A DNA stretch of 64,000 nt, from contig DATLBT010000124.1 of assembly GCA_035526825.1 (NCBI GenBank), positions 1-64,000 on the forward strand, written 5' to 3'. The position numbers and the translations under genes are program-made. Positions 53,011 to 62,754 of the stretch are shown piece by piece. Within the stretch, counting starts at the first letter, position 1. Each line of letters opens with the position of its first letter. The notes under the pieces are model-generated. The model saw only the letters and a list, made by a program, of their open reading frames with translations. It did no database searches and had not been told where the DNA came from. Origin of the DNA: JACPFV01 sp035526825 (GTDB lineage Bacteria > Pseudomonadota > Gammaproteobacteria > Nevskiales > Nevskiaceae).

Positions 53011-53565
53011 CTAGCGGGGGCGGTACGACACCGAGAGAATCTCGATCTCGGCGTCGCCGCCCGGCAGGCGCGCCTCTACCACTTCGCCCGATTCGCGCTT
53101 GAGCAGCGCGCGCGCCAGTGGGGAGTCGACGCTGATGTTGCCCTGCGACGCATCGGTTTCGTCGGGACCGACGATGCGATAGGTCCTGGTGTCACCCTTG
53201 TCGTCGGCGATCTCGACCCACGCGCCGAAGAAGACGCGCTTCGCATCGCTGGGCGTGGAGTCGACGACCTTGAGGTCGGGGATGCGCTTCTGGAGATACC
53301 GCACGCGCCGGTCGATCTCACGGAGCTCCTTCTTGCGGTAGATGTACTCGGCGTTTTCCGAGCGGTCGCCTTCCGCGGCCGCCGCGGATAGCGCGCGCAC
53401 GACTTCCGGCCGGCGCACGTTGTAAAGCTGGTGATACTCGTCCTTGAGCTTGTCGTAACCCTCGCGCGTGATGTACGGCGAGCTCCTTGGCGCCACCGGC
53501 TTGAAGCCGGCGACGTGCGCGTCGAGGTCGGAGGGGGCGTCTTCCTTGCCCCAGCCGCGCGCCAT
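53011..53565 (-). CDS. greB: transcript cleavage factor GreB
   Basis: 184 residues. GDRSENAEYIYRKKELREIDRRVRYL is the GreB coiled-coil tip with acidic residues for RNA polymerase backtrack cleavage; the C-terminal FKBP-like domain follows. The first 30 residues (MARGWGKEDAPSDLDAHVAG) extend beyond the usual GreB start. One base separates it from the upstream SDR. Confidence 0.92.
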   Translation of the reverse strand: MARGWGKEDAPSDLDAHVAGFKPVAPRSSPYITREGYDKLKDEYHQLYNVRRPEVVRALSAAAAEGDRSENAEYIYRKKELREIDRRVRYLQKRIPDLKVVDSTPSDAKRVFFGAWVEIADDKGDTRTYRIVGPDETDASQGNISVDSPLARALLKRESGEVVEARLPGGDAEIEILSVSYRPR

Positions 53566-53566
53566 G

Positions 53567-54436
53567 TCAGGTCGCCTTCAGCGGCGGCGTGTCATCCGGC
53601 AGGAAGAAGTCGGGCAGCAGGTCCTTTTCCGGGGTGCCGGGCACCGCGAGGTATTTCGAGAAGTCCTTCACGCCTGCGGCCTCCAGCACCAAGTCATCGA
53701 TGCAGAACTGACCGGTGAACTCGCGCGATGGTTTCGTCAGGATCACGTGCGCGGCGTCGGCCATGATTTCGGGCGTGCGCGACTTCTGCAGAAACGGATC
53801 ACCGCCGAGCATGCGCACCGCCGCGGTGGCGATGGTGGTGCGCGGCCACAACGAATTGGCCGCGATGCCGTCGCGGCGGAACTCCTCGCTCCATCCCAAT
53901 GTGCACAGGCTCATGCCGTACTTGGCCAGCGAGTACGCCATGTGCGGCGCGAACCAGCGCGCCTTCATGTCGAGCGGTGGCGACAGCGTGAGGATGTGCG
54001 CCCCGCCCCGCTCGCTCACCGACTTCTTCAGGTGCGGCAGGCAGGCTCGAGTGACCATGAAGGTGCCGCGCGCATTGATGCCGTTCATCAAGTCGTAGCG
54101 CTTCATGTCGGTGGCCAGCGTGCCGGTCAGCTGGATCGCGCTCGCGTTGTTGACGCAGGCGTCGATGCCACCGAACTTTGCGACCGTCGCCTTCACCGCC
54201 TCGATGACCTGGTCCTCGTTGCGGATGTCACAGACCAGCGGCAGCGCCTTGCCACCCGCCTTCTCCACCGCCTCGGCGGCGCTGAACACGGTGCCCGGGA
54301 GCTTGGGATGCGGCTCGGCAGTCTTGGCGACGATGGCGACGTTGGCGCCATCGCGGGCTGCGCGCAGCGCGATGGCTTCGCCGATGCCGCGCGAAGCGCC
54401 GGTGATGAAGAGGGTTTTGCCTTTGAGGGAAGACAT
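53567..54436 (-). CDS. SDR-family NAD(P)-dependent oxidoreductase (HSDL2-like)
   Basis: 289 residues. TGASRGIGEAIALR, NNASAIQLTGTL, active Tyr and Lys in YSLAKYGMS, and a long C-terminal part (RTPEIMADAAHVILTKPSRE, then FTGQFCIDDLVL) of the HSDL2 type. Reduces or oxidises carbonyl/hydroxyl substrates, possibly lipid-derived. Overlaps no gene; greB follows immediately. Confidence 0.88.
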   Translation of the reverse strand: MSSLKGKTLFITGASRGIGEAIALRAARDGANVAIVAKTAEPHPKLPGTVFSAAEAVEKAGGKALPLVCDIRNEDQVIEAVKATVAKFGGIDACVNNASAIQLTGTLATDMKRYDLMNGINARGTFMVTRACLPHLKKSVSERGGAHILTLSPPLDMKARWFAPHMAYSLAKYGMSLCTLGWSEEFRRDGIAANSLWPRTTIATAAVRMLGGDPFLQKSRTPEIMADAAHVILTKPSREFTGQFCIDDLVLEAAGVKDFSKYLAVPGTPEKDLLPDFFLPDDTPPLKAT

Positions 54437-54529
54437 AGGGGTTAGGGTTAGGGGTTGGGGATTAGGGAAGACTAGCCGTAATCGCCCTTCTCTGTTCCCT
54501 AACCCCTAATCCCTAATCCCTAACCCCTA
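54437..54529. repeat. facing arms of TTAGGGG-like heptad repeat
   Basis: G-rich arm 54437-54470 and C-rich arm 54496-54529, largely complementary. It lies between the SDR start and the stop of the RND-cNMP gene, and the stop codon is part of the C-rich arm. Confidence 0.8.
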
Positions 54530-57337
54530 TTGCAGCATCGCCGTAGTGCGCGCCAGCCGCTCCGCCTGGATCCGGTTGAGGTTGCGGAACACCGTCGCCG
54601 CAATGCGCGGATAGCGCACGCGCAGGCGCTCGAGCTCCTCCGAGCCGAAGCGCAGCAACCGCGCCTCGCTCATCGCATCGACGTTGGCCGTGCGGCGCTG
54701 GCCGAAGAAGCCGGCTTCGCCGAGCACCGCGCCGCGGCCCATCGACGACAGCGTGCGGCGTTCGCCGTCGCGGTCGACCCAGGCTTGCAGCTCGCCGTCG
54801 ACGATCACGTACATGTCCCGCGCCCAGTCGCCTTCCTTGATGACGCGCTGGTGCGCCTGGTACTTCTCCATGCGTGACAGCAGCGCGAAGATGCGCGCCT
54901 GTCGCAGGGACAACCCGGCCATCAACGGAATGGTGTGCTGCGGGCTCTTGCCGAGGTCGAGGCGCAGCAAGTCCCACAACGTGACGATGCGCATGTAGGA
55001 GCCCAGCGCGGGGGTCAGCGTGATGTCCATGCCCCACGCCACGAACAGCGTGAACGCCGCGAGCAGGCCGAACAGCACCTGGCTCTCGAGGCCGCCGCCG
55101 GTGAATGACAGGAAGCCGAGGCACAGCGCAAACATGTTCAGCGTGATCGGCCGCAGCACGCCGGCCAGCGCGCTCTTGGCGGCGGCCATCTCGTTGGCCT
55201 GGTCGCGCGCATCGGCGTTGAACTTGGCGAGGAAATGGAACGTCTCGTCGACCGTCACGCCGAGCACGATGCACGCGATGAGCGACGTGGTCGGCGACAG
55301 CGGGATGTCCAGCAGGCCCAGCGTGCCGAAGTACACCGCCACCGGGATCACGGTGGGCAGTAGGGCGATGAAGCCGGCGCGGATCGAGGTAAACAGCATG
55401 GAGAGCAGCAGCCAGATGCCGCCGATCGCGATGGCGATCGACAGGCCCTGCCCGCCGACGATCTCGCCGACCGTGTGCAGCGCCAGCACCTCGCTGCCGG
55501 TGACCTTGCCGTTGAGCGGCTTGGGCAACTCCGACAGGCGCTGCTCGATGCGCTCGACTAGGTCGCCGACGCGAGCCGTGCCATCGACGTTGATGCGCAG
55601 CGTGATCTGCGTCGAGCGCAGCCGCGCGTCGATGAAGCGCTGCAACTCCTCGTTGCCGCCGAACACCAGCAGTTGCTTGATCTCCGCCTGGCTATACGGA
55701 ATGACGAACGAAGTACTGTCGTTCTCGTTGAGGCTCTGGTTGGTCAGCTTGAGGAAGTCGAGGTAGGAAATCGCCGAGCCGACTTCGGGCTGCGCGCGCA
55801 GCCACACCTGCAGGTTCTCGACTTCGCGGGCGAGCTCCGGGTCGGTCAGCGCGTCATTGACGTGCGTCTCGATGAGGATCGCCAGCGCATTGGCGCCGTT
55901 GAAGGCGCCGTTGATCGCTTCGTACTCGGCGCGCACCGGGTGATCCACCCCGTAGTCGCGGATGGTTTCCGAGCCGGCCTTGATGTCGGTGGCGAGCCAT
56001 ACGCCGAGCGGGATCAGCGACAGACCGACCAGGATGATTGGGATGCGATGGCGCAGGTCGAACGTGGCCAGCGACTCCGCCATGCGCTTGAACATCTTTT
56101 CGCCGGGAAGCTCACGCCGCTGCGAGCTGCCGACCAGCGTCAAGGCCGCCGGGATGAACACCAGCGCCAGCAGCGCCGAATAACCGATGCCGACCATCGC
56201 CAGCGCGCCGAACTGGCGGATGGCCGGCAGTGGATTCGGCAAGAAACCGAGGAAGCCGATCACGGTGGTGACGACCGAGAGCCCGATGGGCACGGCGATC
56301 GCGGTCATGGTCTCGGCCGCGCGGTCGGCGTTGGAGCGCTCGCGCCGGAACATCTTGGACAGTCCGCCCAGCGCGTTGCTCACCGCGGGCAACTGCCGCG
56401 TGACCTCGGCCGCGCCCTTCAGGGCGCGCTCGGCGGCACTCGGCGGCTCGTGCTTGAGGAAATCGCTCAACACGTGGATCGCGTAAGTCAGGCCCAGCGT
56501 CAGCACCAGCGGCGGCACGATCGCGGTGACGAGGTTCAGGGTCAGGCCAAACAGGATGACGGTCGCCACGGTCCACAACAGCGACATGGCGACGGTCAGG
56601 ACGCACACCAGCATCGAGCGCAGGCTGCGGAACGCGATCATCAGGATCACGGCCATCAGCCCGAAAATCAGCGGGATCGTGAAGGTCAGCGTCTGCAGCA
56701 GCGCGCTGGTGGTGGCGGACTTGATGATCGGGCTGCCCGTGATCCACACCGGCACGTCGCCGGCCACCTTGGCGACCGCCTCACGGATGCGCTCGGGATA
56801 GCGCGAATCGCGGAATTGCTGCTCGTCCAGGCCCGATAGCGAAATCGCGAAGGCCGCGGTGCGGCCGTCCTTCGACACCAGGCTGCCGCGATACACCGGA
56901 TTGGCGTCGACCTGCTTGCGGAATTCCTCGAGCCGGTGCGGCTCCTCGGCGACTTGCTGCGTAAAGGTGCGCACGTCGATGTCGCTGCCCGCGGTGAGCA
57001 GGTTGGGCGCGGTGGCCAGCGAGAACACGCGCTCGGCGCCCGGCAACTCGCGGAACTGCTCGGTGAGCAGCGTGACCTTCTTCAAATTCTCCGGCGTGAA
57101 CACCGGGTCCAGGGTCACCGCGACCAGCACCGCCTCGGTATCGCCGAACAACTGGCGCACGCGATCGTAGACCTCGCGGTCCGCGCTCGAGGCAGGCAGC
57201 AGGTTGTCGACCGAGGCATCGATCCCCACGCGCGGGCGCAGCGTCAGCGGGTCGATGACGACCAGCAAGGCGGCGATGCTGATGGTGAAGACTGTCAGCA
57301 CCGCGAAGAGCGGATGGCTGGCCAGCCAGCGGATCAT
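54527..57337 (-). CDS. RND/MMPL-type transporter fused to a C-terminal cyclic-nucleotide-binding domain
   Basis: 936 residues from the ATG at 57337 (GTG at 57346 possible). Two MMPL-like halves with periplasmic domains and about 12 helices (VIDPLTLRPRVGIDASVDNL start; GLTYAIHVLSD and LGVTVDETFHFLAKFNAD in the TM4/TM10 positions). Then, at about 815-930, a Crp-type cNMP domain: EKYQAHQRVIKEGDWARDMYVIVDGE, GAVLGEAGFFGQRRTANVDA, with PBC-like GEAGFF. MMPL relatives move lipids or hopanoids. Adjacent LolA-like gene upstream, nucleotide cyclase before that, all one direction. Confidence 0.88.
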   Translation of the reverse strand: MIRWLASHPLFAVLTVFTISIAALLVVIDPLTLRPRVGIDASVDNLLPASSADREVYDRVRQLFGDTEAVLVAVTLDPVFTPENLKKVTLLTEQFRELPGAERVFSLATAPNLLTAGSDIDVRTFTQQVAEEPHRLEEFRKQVDANPVYRGSLVSKDGRTAAFAISLSGLDEQQFRDSRYPERIREAVAKVAGDVPVWITGSPIIKSATTSALLQTLTFTIPLIFGLMAVILMIAFRSLRSMLVCVLTVAMSLLWTVATVILFGLTLNLVTAIVPPLVLTLGLTYAIHVLSDFLKHEPPSAAERALKGAAEVTRQLPAVSNALGGLSKMFRRERSNADRAAETMTAIAVPIGLSVVTTVIGFLGFLPNPLPAIRQFGALAMVGIGYSALLALVFIPAALTLVGSSQRRELPGEKMFKRMAESLATFDLRHRIPIILVGLSLIPLGVWLATDIKAGSETIRDYGVDHPVRAEYEAINGAFNGANALAILIETHVNDALTDPELAREVENLQVWLRAQPEVGSAISYLDFLKLTNQSLNENDSTSFVIPYSQAEIKQLLVFGGNEELQRFIDARLRSTQITLRINVDGTARVGDLVERIEQRLSELPKPLNGKVTGSEVLALHTVGEIVGGQGLSIAIAIGGIWLLLSMLFTSIRAGFIALLPTVIPVAVYFGTLGLLDIPLSPTTSLIACIVLGVTVDETFHFLAKFNADARDQANEMAAAKSALAGVLRPITLNMFALCLGFLSFTGGGLESQVLFGLLAAFTLFVAWGMDITLTPALGSYMRIVTLWDLLRLDLGKSPQHTIPLMAGLSLRQARIFALLSRMEKYQAHQRVIKEGDWARDMYVIVDGELQAWVDRDGERRTLSSMGRGAVLGEAGFFGQRRTANVDAMSEARLLRFGSEELERLRVRYPRIAATVFRNLNRIQAERLARTTAMLQ

Positions 57338-57362
57338 TCCTTGCACGCGGTCGGGTCCGGGA

Positions 57363-58139
57363 CTAATTGCCGAGGTAGAAAGTCTGCGGGTGGAAATACC
57401 GCGCCGCCAGCTTGTCGCCGGTGGAAACGCCGGTGACCTGCAGCCGGGTCTGGGTCCCGTTCTTGACGTCCTTGATCTCGACCTCGGAGGCATACCACTT
57501 GCCGTCCGCCTGCTTCAGGTCCTTGGCCTTGGTGGTCAGGGTCTTGCGCACCCCGGTGCCGTCAAGCATCTCCACGAGCAGGGCCACGCAGGTCTGCTGG
57601 TCTATTTGCGTGCGCACCGATTTGTAGCGCGAGCCGTCTTCGGGGCGCGGTTCGAACGTCAACACGTGCGTGGCGCGGTCCTGGTACTTGCCCGGCGCCG
57701 GCTCGCGCTTCACGTTTGCGCCGGTGAAGGCGTTCTGGAGCTGCTTGAGGTCGCTGTAGGAAAGGTCGGTGCCCCACAACTGCCCATCGAGCGAGGCGCC
57801 GGTGATACGCCGGGTTTTCTTGACCGACGGCAGGTACAGGTGCATCTCGTCGGATTTTTCGCCCTCGCGCACCAGATAAGAGGCCCCGGCCAGGTCTGCC
57901 GGGGCATCGATGCGCAGGTTCACGCGCACCCGGTTGTTCTCGCGCGTGCCGTAAAGCTTGCCCTTGAGCGATCGCGTGCCCTTGCCGCGATCCCAGGCCG
58001 TGACCTCGACCGTCTGGATACGCACGGTCTGCGGGATGTTGGCGCGCATGCAGGCGAGGGTCTTGTCGAGCAGCGGATCGCTCGCGGCCGCGGTGAACGG
58101 CAACAAGGCGACGAGGCCCATCCACAGGCGTGCACGCAT
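57363..58139 (-). CDS. outer-membrane lipoprotein-sorting-type (LolA-like) periplasmic protein
   Basis: 258 residues from ATG at 58139. Signal peptide to about residue 19 (LPFTAAAS). LolA-like beta fold: KGKLYGTRENNRVRVNLRIDAPADLAG, then MHLYLPSVKKTRRI, LWGTDLSYSDL, GKWYASEVEIKDV. Usual partner of MMPL-type transporters, probably carrying lipid across the periplasm. 25 bases before the RND-cNMP gene. Confidence 0.85.
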   Translation of the reverse strand: MRARLWMGLVALLPFTAAASDPLLDKTLACMRANIPQTVRIQTVEVTAWDRGKGTRSLKGKLYGTRENNRVRVNLRIDAPADLAGASYLVREGEKSDEMHLYLPSVKKTRRITGASLDGQLWGTDLSYSDLKQLQNAFTGANVKREPAPGKYQDRATHVLTFEPRPEDGSRYKSVRTQIDQQTCVALLVEMLDGTGVRKTLTTKAKDLKQADGKWYASEVEIKDVKNGTQTRLQVTGVSTGDKLAARYFHPQTFYLGN

Positions 58140-58212
58140 GAGATCTTCCCCGACCCTCTGACCGCTTTCGAATGCTCGTTTGGGCTGCACGAACCGTGCC
58201 GCCGCGGGACCG

Positions 58213-61200
58213 CTAGATTACCTGAGCGAACCGCCGGACGTGGCCCGTGGCGCCCATTTTGGACCACGCCGCGAGCGCCCCCTTGCGGCAGCGCTCGACC
58301 TCGGCGGGATCCGTGCTCCAGCGCTCGCGCACTTGCCAATAGCGGCCGCGAAAACCTTCAGCGCCGCTCGAATCGATGAGCATCTCGGTGCGCGCGAGCC
58401 CTTCGGCCGCGCGCGCGCGACGCCCTTCGGTCACCGGCAGGTCGAGCCACGCAAGCCACGCCGGGATTTCCCAGACGCGCGAGCGGCCTTTGCGCGCGCT
58501 GTCGATGGCGTCGACCGCGGCGGCGGCGGCTTCGACCTCTCGCCCCGCCTGCAGGTAGATCATCGACAGCGCCGCGAGGTAGTTCGCCTCGACCTGGTGC
58601 GCCAACCCGCCCGGCGCGACCCACGCGCGGCCCTGCTCCATCAGCGGCAGGATTTCGGCGCCGCGGCCCTCGAGCCAGTGCGCAAGCGCGAGCGCGCGCG
58701 TCGACAGCGCGCGGAAGAATGGGCTGCCAAAGGTTTCCGCCAGCTCCACGGCGCGGCGCGCCTCGGCCATCGCCGGGCCGTACTCGCCCGACATCCAGGC
58801 CACGTCGACCAGGAACGCATGTGGCCAGCTGCTGGAGCGGTCGCCCTTATCGGCGAACGCTGCCGAGCCCACGATGTGGCTGCGCCCCTCGTCGAGCTGC
58901 CCGAGCAGCGCCAGCATGAAGCCGTAGAAACCGCGCGACATGTAGTTCTCGGCGCCGATCGCCTCCGACAGCCAGCCAGTGCCCGCCGCCGAATTCACAA
59001 GCTCGATGCCCTCGCGCGGAAAGCCGGCGCTGTTGAAGACGAGCAGCACCGCCAGCCGGAAGCGGTGCACCAGCGCAGCGCCCGCGCCGACCGCGATGGC
59101 CTTGTTCACCGCCTCGGTGATGAGCGCCACCGCGGCCTCCGAGTCGCCGCGGTGCAGCTGCTCGTTGGCCGCCGAGAACAGCACCTCGGCGATCAGCTGG
59201 AAGTCGCCGGTCTTCTCGGCCATCGCGCGCGCCTCGCTGAACGCGCGATCGAGCGCCTCGGGCGGGATCTCGATGAACTGCGACATGCGCAGGAGTCCGC
59301 CGCGACTGCCGATGCGACCGCGGATCGCCTCCAGCGAATCCGGCGCGCGGTCGAAGCACTCGATGGCCTGCTTGAACAGGTGGCCCGCGCGGCCTACGTC
59401 GTGCGTGCCGGTGTAGCGCGCGGCCTGCAGGCTCCACTGGCCGGCCTTGAGCCATTCGCCCGCGCAGTGCCAGTGATGCGCGATCTGCACTGCGATCTCG
59501 GTCGGCTCGGCCGGAGGCGCCGGATGCTCCGGCTCCAGCGCCTGCGCGAGCCGCGCGTGCGCCCGCGCGCGCTGCGACTCGAGTTGCGTCTGGTACGCCA
59601 CTTCCTGCACCAGCGGGTGGCAGAAGCGATAACTCGTTTCGGCGTCATCGCGCTGGTGCACGAAGCCGGATTCCTCGAGCACGGTGAGGCCGGTTTCGAG
59701 CCCCTCCGGCTCCACCGACGCCAGGCTCGCGAGCAACCGCGGGCGAAATTCCTGGCCGATCACGGCAGCGCAGTGCAGCAGGCCGCGCGGTTCCTCCGGC
59801 AGCCGGTCGATGCGCGCGGAGATCAGCGCGTGCACCGTATCGGGGATGCGCCACTGCTCGATCGGGCGCACCAGCGTGTAGGCGCCGGCCTCGCCCTCGA
59901 CATGGCCCTCGTCGATCAGGGCCTGCACCGCTTCCTCGGCGTAATACGGATTGCCGTTGGCGCGCGCGCAGATTCTCTCGGGCACGCCGGCGAGCGACTT
60001 GTCAGGTCCGAGCGCGACGCGCGCAAGGTCGCGGATCTGCTCGTTGGACAGCGCGGCGACCTGCACCTGCTCATCGAGCAGCGGAATCAGGCGTTCACTG
60101 ACGTACTCGGGGCGATAGTTCAGCAGCACGAGCGTCCTGGTTTCGCGCACGGCCTTGCACAGGCGCGCGAGAAATTCCTCGGTCGCGGGATCGGCGAAGT
60201 GCAGGTCCTCGATCAGCAGCAGTTGCAGCCCTTCCGCTCGCGGCAGCCAGCGCGCGAGCAGCGTGAGCATGCGGTCGCGCTGCTCCATGACCTGGTCGGG
60301 GGTGCGCTGGGTGCCGTCGCCCACGCCGAGGAACTCGAGGATCGCGGGCAGCACGGCTGCATTGGCGGGGTCGGCCAGCAGGAAGGTGCCGGCGGCGAGG
60401 CGCCGGATTTCGTCTGCCGCGCAGCGCTCGGGCAGGCGCAGGCGGCTCCTGAGCAAGGTCTGCAGCGGATACAGCGGCAGCGCGCTCGCGTAAGGCACGC
60501 CGGTGGCGCGATGCACCGGGATGCCGGCGCGCTGCAGCGTCTCGAGGAATTCGTGGCACAGGCGACTCTTGCCGATGCCGGCGTTGCCGATCACCGCGAC
60601 GACCTGGCCGGCGCCGGCGCGCGCGCGTTCGAGCGCGTCGTGGAGCAGCGCCATTTCCTGCTCGCGGCCGATGAAGCGGCTGCCCATGCGCGCCATCTGG
60701 CGCTCGAGCCGCGTGCGCAGGCGGCCCTCGCCTTCGAGGTCGAACACCCGCACGGGTGCGTCCACGCCGTGCACGGACGATTCGCCGAGGTCGCGCAGGC
60801 TGAAGTAGCCCTCGACCAGCTGGGCCGTATTGCGTGTCAGGTAAACGCGGCCCGGCTCGCAGATGTGCTCCATGCGCGCGGCGAGGTTCACCGTGTGGCC
60901 CTGCGCGGTGTAGTCCATGCGCAGGTCATCGCCGATCGAGCCGACGATGACCTCGCCGGTGTTGAGTCCGACGCGCAAGGTCAGGTTGAGGCCCTGCTTC
61001 AGGCGCAGCTCGTCGGCGAACTGGCGCACGGCGGCCTGCATCGCGAGCGCCGCAAAGCACGCGCGCTGCGCATGGTCCTCGTGCGCGATCGGCGCGCCGA
61101 ACAGCGCCATGATGCCGTCGCCGGTGTACTGGTTGACGGTGCCTTCGTAACGATGCACGGATTCGCTGAGGATCGAGAAGAAGCGGTCGAGGATGTCGTG

Positions 61201-61443
61201 CCACGCTTCCGCGCCCGCCTGCTCGGCGAGTCGCGTGGAGCCCTTGATGTCGGCGAAGAGGACGGTCACGCGCTTGCGCTCGCCCTGCATCGCGGCGCGC
61301 GCCTTCAGCACCTTGTCGGCGAGGTGGCGCGGCGTATACGAGGCGCGCGTCGACGTTTGCGTCGCGCCGAGGCGCGTGCCGCACTGGTTGCAGAACTTGG
61401 CAGCGTCGGGGTTCGAGGCCTTGCACGACGGGCACGCGGTCAT
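58213..61443 (-). CDS. class III nucleotide cyclase with zinc ribbon, AAA ATPase and TPR-like domains
   Basis: 1076 residues. Zinc ribbon C4-X2-C7 ... C18-X2-C21; class III cyclase domain at about 55-230 with metal Asp65 (FADIKGSTR) and Asp109 (TGDGIMALFG), and NLAARME transition-state region; then a STAND-like ATPase (GNAGIGKSRL) and a long TPR-like C-terminus. Forms cAMP or cGMP; the substrate is not decided here. Same strand as the LolA-like and cNMP-fused transporter genes, 73 bases upstream of the former. Confidence 0.9.
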   Translation of the reverse strand: MTACPSCKASNPDAAKFCNQCGTRLGATQTSTRASYTPRHLADKVLKARAAMQGERKRVTVLFADIKGSTRLAEQAGAEAWHDILDRFFSILSESVHRYEGTVNQYTGDGIMALFGAPIAHEDHAQRACFAALAMQAAVRQFADELRLKQGLNLTLRVGLNTGEVIVGSIGDDLRMDYTAQGHTVNLAARMEHICEPGRVYLTRNTAQLVEGYFSLRDLGESSVHGVDAPVRVFDLEGEGRLRTRLERQMARMGSRFIGREQEMALLHDALERARAGAGQVVAVIGNAGIGKSRLCHEFLETLQRAGIPVHRATGVPYASALPLYPLQTLLRSRLRLPERCAADEIRRLAAGTFLLADPANAAVLPAILEFLGVGDGTQRTPDQVMEQRDRMLTLLARWLPRAEGLQLLLIEDLHFADPATEEFLARLCKAVRETRTLVLLNYRPEYVSERLIPLLDEQVQVAALSNEQIRDLARVALGPDKSLAGVPERICARANGNPYYAEEAVQALIDEGHVEGEAGAYTLVRPIEQWRIPDTVHALISARIDRLPEEPRGLLHCAAVIGQEFRPRLLASLASVEPEGLETGLTVLEESGFVHQRDDAETSYRFCHPLVQEVAYQTQLESQRARAHARLAQALEPEHPAPPAEPTEIAVQIAHHWHCAGEWLKAGQWSLQAARYTGTHDVGRAGHLFKQAIECFDRAPDSLEAIRGRIGSRGGLLRMSQFIEIPPEALDRAFSEARAMAEKTGDFQLIAEVLFSAANEQLHRGDSEAAVALITEAVNKAIAVGAGAALVHRFRLAVLLVFNSAGFPREGIELVNSAAGTGWLSEAIGAENYMSRGFYGFMLALLGQLDEGRSHIVGSAAFADKGDRSSSWPHAFLVDVAWMSGEYGPAMAEARRAVELAETFGSPFFRALSTRALALAHWLEGRGAEILPLMEQGRAWVAPGGLAHQVEANYLAALSMIYLQAGREVEAAAAAVDAIDSARKGRSRVWEIPAWLAWLDLPVTEGRRARAAEGLARTEMLIDSSGAEGFRGRYWQVRERWSTDPAEVERCRKGALAAWSKMGATGHVRRFAQVI

Positions 61444-61496
61444 GCGAACAGCTTATCGCCTCGCGCAAGGCTCCGGATGGCGTGAATCAACCCGCG

Positions 61497-62744
61497 TTAT
61501 CGGAGAATCCCGTAGGGCGTGTAGCTGGAAAGCGCCGGCAGCACCGCCGCCAGCGCCGCCGCGTCGAGGCCGAGCCCGTTGGGCCCGAGGACATCGGCGA
61601 ACGCGCGCTGGTAGTCGTTGAGGCCCGGCGTCGCGTCGATCGCCAGGCCGTTGGCAAGGGGCTGCCACTGGCCGTACACGCCCTGGTTCACGCTGCCGCC
61701 GGCGACCCACATCAGGCTGCCGTAACCATGGTCGGTGCCGCTCGAGTTGTTGGCGCGAATGGTGCGGCCGAACTCGGTCATGACCAGCACCGTGGTGTTG
61801 GCCCACTCCTCGACCGTGAGCGCCCGCCGGAAATACACCAGCGCGCGCCCGAGGCGGCCGAGGTGGAACTCGGTGTTGCCCCGGACGTTGGCGTGATGGT
61901 CCCAGCCGCCGACGTCGGTCGTGAGGATTTGCGTGCCGACACGCGCGCGGATGAAACGCGCCGCGTTCCACAAACCCCACGCCGCGGCGCTGGGGTTGGG
62001 CACGTCGATCTCCGGAAACTTGGTAATGCCGGCGTTGCGCACCTGCGTCGAAACGTTCTCGATTGCCTCGGCGGTGCGCTGCGCCACCGCACCGGGTTCC
62101 TGCGTCTGGCCTTGATAGGTGCCGAGGATGGGCTCGTGGATGCCGGGATGGCGGCTGGCGAGGCTGAACGTGTCGGGATCGGCAATGGACAGGAATCCGT
62201 AGTTGCCGCGCCCCAGGTCGGGCACGTATGGCGACAAGCTGACACCGCGCAGGATCGGCTCGACCGGCAGCGGCAGCGCGCCGAGGGCCCGCGAGCAGAA
62301 GCCGATGTCGGCGTCGGTCGCGCCCGCGGTTTCCATGATCGCCTGCGAGGTGAAATGGCTGCGGGTGTCGCGTTCGATCCGTGTCGCCGGGATGAAAGCC
62401 GCGTCGCCCGCGTCCCAGATGTCGCGCACGAACGGGGCGGCGCTGTTGTTGAGCACCTTGTTGAATTTCCAGCCGGCGACGCCGCTGTCCACCAATTCCA
62501 GCGGCCGCGTCGCCGCGGGACGGATCGACTCATCGTTCCAGGTCGGGTCCGCATGCGGCACCAGCGCCATCAGGCCGTCGGCGGCGAAACGCTGGAACAG
62601 CACGACCAGGGTCTTCGGCGGCGCCGACAACTGCGCGGCGGCCTTCTGCGCGGCGAGTAACGCGGCCGCTGCCGCAAGGCCAGCTGCGACCTTGCCGTAC
62701 GAACCTTCGGCGCGCGCGTGATCGAGGATGTCTTGGTCGCTCAT
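61497..62744 (-). CDS. DUF1501 domain-containing protein
   Basis: 415 residues from ATG at 62744. TAT-like or simple export region GKVAAGLAAAAALLAAQKAAAQ, then the DUF1501 (sulfatase-like) pattern: LVVLFQRFAADGLMALVPH, GNYGFLSIADP, TDVGGWDHHANVRGN, VLVMTEFGRTIRANNSSGTDHGYGS. Usually found next to DUF1800, as here. Function unknown. Confidence 0.9.
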   Translation of the reverse strand: MSDQDILDHARAEGSYGKVAAGLAAAAALLAAQKAAAQLSAPPKTLVVLFQRFAADGLMALVPHADPTWNDESIRPAATRPLELVDSGVAGWKFNKVLNNSAAPFVRDIWDAGDAAFIPATRIERDTRSHFTSQAIMETAGATDADIGFCSRALGALPLPVEPILRGVSLSPYVPDLGRGNYGFLSIADPDTFSLASRHPGIHEPILGTYQGQTQEPGAVAQRTAEAIENVSTQVRNAGITKFPEIDVPNPSAAAWGLWNAARFIRARVGTQILTTDVGGWDHHANVRGNTEFHLGRLGRALVYFRRALTVEEWANTTVLVMTEFGRTIRANNSSGTDHGYGSLMWVAGGSVNQGVYGQWQPLANGLAIDATPGLNDYQRAFADVLGPNGLGLDAAALAAVLPALSSYTPYGILR

Positions 62745-62754
62745 CGTCGTCTCC

